DNA of 35,024 nucleotides, from NCBI GenBank assembly GCA_944376825.1, contig CALWDY010000032.1, forward strand, positions 1-35,024. Reading direction: 5' to 3'. The number at the start of each line of letters is the position of its first letter. Within the stretch, counting starts at the first letter, position 1. Made by a program: the position numbers and the translations under genes. This DNA is from an uncultured Clostridia bacterium (lineage in GTDB: Bacteria > Bacillota > Clostridia > Christensenellales > UBA1242). The notes below the pieces were generated by a model. The model was not told where the DNA came from. It worked only from the letters and a program-made list of their open reading frames with translations, and did no database searches. Shown piece by piece: positions 32,618-35,024 of the stretch.

Positions 32618-35024
32618 ACCTTTCAGATCTAAAAATTAAGTCGTTGTTTATTGAATCAATAATTACAACACCCATTGGGTCTAACTGTCCTAAAAGTATT
32701 TTTTCTGCAATTCTATCTTCAACTTCTTGTTGAATAAATCTTTTAAGTGGCCTTGCTCCATACATCAAGTTTGTTCCTTTTTTTACGATATAATCAAGTG
32801 CTCTCGCCGTCATTTTTATTTCTAATCCTTGGTTTAACAAACGCTTATTTATATTTGAAATAAGAATAGTGGCAATTTTTGTTAAATCTTCTTCGTTTAA
32901 AGGGTGAAAAATACAAATTACATCAATTCTGTTTATAAATTCTGGTTTTAATTTTCTTCTAAGGGCTTCCATGTAAATATCATTAATAACATCATCTTGC
33001 TTTTCGTCATAGTTTTGATTTTCAGAAAAACCAAGTTCTCTTCTTTTTGATGCTTCATTTTTTCCAATATTACTTGTCATAATAATTATTGAGTTCCTAA
33101 AACTTACAGTTCTACCTTGCCCATCAGTCAACCTACCATCATCAAGCACTTGAAGCAAAGTGTTAAATATATCTGGGTGAGCCTTTTCTATTTCATCAAA
33201 CAGCACAACACTATATGGTCTTCTCCTTACTTGTTCAGTCAACTGTCCACCTTCATCGTAGCCAACATATCCCGGAGGTGCACCAATTAGTTTTGCAACG
33301 CTATGCGGTTCCATATACTCACTCATGTCAATTCTTATAATATTATTTTCATCATCAAACACAGCTTCTGCAATAGCCTTACAAAGTTCTGTTTTTCCCA
33401 CACCGGTTTGCCCCATAAATAGAAAAGAACCAATTGGACGCTTATTATCATGAAGACCAACTCTTGCTCTTCTTATCGCTTTGCTTACTGCATTTACTGC
33501 TTGGTCTTGACCAACAACTCGCTTATGAAGTGTATTTTCAAGATTTATAAGTTTTTCTTTTTCTGTTTCAGTTATTTTTGTAACAGGTATTTTTGTCCAT
33601 TTAGATACAACCTCGGCAATTTCATTTGCCCCAATAGAATTTGCATTAGAGTTTGAAGATTGTGCAAATTTTTCGTTTAAATCTTTTAATTCTTCTTCTA
33701 AATTTTGTATTTCTGTTTGCAGTTTTGCCGCCTTTTCATAATTCCTTTGAATACTTGCCTCATCTCTATTGGCTGATAAAAGTTTAATTTTTTCTTCTTT
33801 CTCTTTTATTATGCTAGGTTTTAAATTAAAATTAACTTTTGCCCTACTACTTGCCTCATCAATTAAATCAATTGCTTTATCTGGCAAACTTCTATCCATA
33901 ATATATCTATCAGATAGCGTTGCCGCTGCAACAATTGCTTGGTCAGTTATTGTAACATTATGAAATGCTTCATAACTATCCCTTAATCCCTTTAAAATTT
34001 CAATTGTTTGTTCAACTGTTGGGGGCTCAACCATTATTGGTTGAAACCTTCGTTCTAATGCTTTGTCTTTTTCCATAAACTTTCTATACTCATCAGTAGT
34101 TGTCGCTCCAATTGTTTGAAGTTCTCCTCTTGCAAGATATGGTTTAAGCATATCTGCAGGACTCGTTTCTCCTTTTTCGCCTCCTGCTTGTGCAAGTGTA
34201 TGAATTTCATCTATAAACACAATTATATTTTTGCTTGCAATTATGGTTTCAATTGTGTCTTTCAACTTTTCTTCCATACTGCCACGATATTTTGTGCCAG
34301 CCATAAGCCCGCCTATTTCAAGTGAGTATATTATTTTGTCCTTTAAAAGTTCTGGAACATTTCCACTGACAATTGCCTGCGCCAATCCCTCAACAACAGC
34401 AGTTTTTCCCACTCCTGCTTCGCCTATTAAAATTGGATTGTTTTTTGTTTTTCTGCAAAGTATTTCAATTATTCTTTCAATTTCTTCTTCTCTGCTAATA
34501 ATTGGGTCAATTTTATTTTGTCTTGCTTTAAGTGTTACATCATAACCCATGTCCAATAGTTTTTCTGGCAATGTGCTTTTAACAGCATCTTGTGGCATTT
34601 CTGTGCTATATTCATTATTTCCTTGCAAAAATAAAATTAATTTTGATTTCATTTCTACCAAATTCGCTCTATAATAAGAAGAAACTAGTCTAACAGCAAA
34701 ACAATTATTGTTTGACAAAAGTGCAAATAGCAAATGCTCTGCGCCAACAAAATTGTGACTAAGTTGCATTGCCACTTGTTTTGCCATGCCAATTATTTCT
34801 TTGCTTCTTGGCGTTAATTCAACATCAACTCCAACAAGTGTAATCTCTTTAGCGTTTTCTTCAAATATGTCAAGTAAATTTTCGGTTGTTATGCCATACT
34901 CTTTTAAAATTTTACTAGCCATACAATCTTTTACACTTGTAAGCCCATATAAAATATGCTCAGTACCAACCTGATTGCTTCCAAATTTTAAAGCAATCTT
35001 GCCCGCATTTTTTATAACTTTCTC
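32616..35024 (-). CDS. clpC: ClpC-type AAA+ chaperone, 5' end beyond window
   Basis: An ATG at 34922 is not the start: the same frame continues to the window edge with [20 protein letters not shown], which is the first Clp N-repeat, so the true start is to the right. About 802 residues are visible: the rest of the first and a full second Clp N-repeat, AAA1 with Walker A GEAGVGKT (about 201-208), a middle domain with a UVR-like stretch ([20 protein letters not shown]), and AAA2 with GQTGVGKT (about 538-545). A LGF loop for ClpP docking is also present. It unfolds proteins for ClpP. Confidence 0.96.
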   Translation of the reverse strand, partial: EKVIKNAGKIALKFGSNQVGTEHILYGLTSVKDCMASKILKEYGITTENLLDIFEENAKEITLVGVDVELTPRSKEIIGMAKQVAMQLSHNFVGAEHLLFALLSNNNCFAVRLVSSYYRANLVEMKSKLILFLQGNNEYSTEMPQDAVKSTLPEKLLDMGYDVTLKARQNKIDPIISREEEIERIIEILCRKTKNNPILIGEAGVGKTAVVEGLAQAIVSGNVPELLKDKIIYSLEIGGLMAGTKYRGSMEEKLKDTIETIIASKNIIVFIDEIHTLAQAGGEKGETSPADMLKPYLARGELQTIGATTTDEYRKFMEKDKALERRFQPIMVEPPTVEQTIEILKGLRDSYEAFHNVTITDQAIVAAATLSDRYIMDRSLPDKAIDLIDEASSRAKVNFNLKPSIIKEKEEKIKLLSANRDEASIQRNYEKAAKLQTEIQNLEEELKDLNEKFAQSSNSNANSIGANEIAEVVSKWTKIPVTKITETEKEKLINLENTLHKRVVGQDQAVNAVSKAIRRARVGLHDNKRPIGSFLFMGQTGVGKTELCKAIAEAVFDDENNIIRIDMSEYMEPHSVAKLIGAPPGYVGYDEGGQLTEQVRRRPYSVVLFDEIEKAHPDIFNTLLQVLDDGRLTDGQGRTVSFRNSIIIMTSNIGKNEASKRRELGFSENQNYDEKQDDVINDIYMEALRRKLKPEFINRIDVICIFHPLNEEDLTKIATILISNINKRLLNQGLEIKMTARALDYIVKKGTNLMYGARPLKRFIQQEVEDRIAEKILLGQLDPMGVVIIDSINNDLIFRSER

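Noticed and set aside
34919-34922. ATG at 34922 as the clpC start
   Set aside because: The frame stays open to the window edge and encodes the first Clp N-repeat (VGTEHI...), so the gene is truncated by the window.

Overview
The window is chromosomal DNA of a low-GC, Gram-positive-type bacterium (Bacillota, most like an uncultured Clostridia-class lineage). The evidence is the AT-rich codon usage, strong AGGAGG-type ribosome binding sites, Firmicutes gene orders (ylxM-ffh-rpsP-khpA-rimM-trmD-rbgA-rnhB and comM-dprA-topA-trmFO-hslV-hslU), a YlmC/YmxH-type PRC-barrel protein, NrdR, ClpC and a candidate rplS leader. TGA is used as stop, so this is not a Mollicutes-type code. No species can be named from the sequence alone.

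Layout. (1) 1-2960: one end of an integrative element. A leftward set of small genes (XRE regulator, 58-aa and 63-aa proteins) diverges from a rightward set (XRE repressor, two-TM membrane protein, a small gene broken twice in A-tracts, tyrosine recombinase). The integrase ends next to the 3' end of a tRNA-Leu(UAA) gene whose acceptor stem carries a mismatch. The other end of the element lies left of the window. (2) 2965-3412: a tRNA operon Val-Gly-Cys-Leu on the minus strand with its own promoter and terminator. (3) 3542-6481: ruvX - DUF1292 - small Ser/Lys-rich gene; nifS - divergent NifU-like scaffold - small membrane protein. (4) 6508-14764: a seven-gene operon comM-dprA-topA-trmFO-hslV-hslU-trxA with DNA uptake/processing, topoisomerase, tRNA methylation, HslUV protease and thioredoxin functions. 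(5) 14786-15284: rplS alone, with its own promoter, candidate autoregulatory leader and terminator. (6) 15313-20731: a translation and protein-targeting operon ylxM-ffh-rpsP-khpA-[structured RNA]-rimM-trmD-rbgA-rnhB-yraN. (7) 20747-23723: lepA-hemW. (8) 23784-24557: gdpD on the plus strand, ending in a bidirectional terminator. (9) 24556-26692: der-plsY. (10) 26699-27313: an unknown polytopic membrane protein. (11) 27411-30289: nrdR-feoA-feoB, with a terminator-like hairpin covering the feoA start. (12) 30307-32073: PRC-barrel protein and a membrane cyclase-like protein with degenerate catalytic residues. (13) 32164-32595: an unknown helical protein on the plus strand. (14) 32616-35024: clpC, which runs off the right edge.

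Almost all host genes are on the minus strand. Several gene pairs overlap by TAATG or by 10-20 nt, suggesting translational coupling. Ten -35/-10 pairs have exactly 17-nt spacers, so transcription units can be drawn with fair confidence.

The least explained parts are the long two-hairpin RNA between khpA and rimM, the integrative element with its twice-frameshifted gene and patterned operators, the cysteine-poor NifU-like scaffold, the cyclase-like protein, and the feoA start buried in a hairpin. I found no CRISPR array, recognisable defence system, IS element or rRNA gene.
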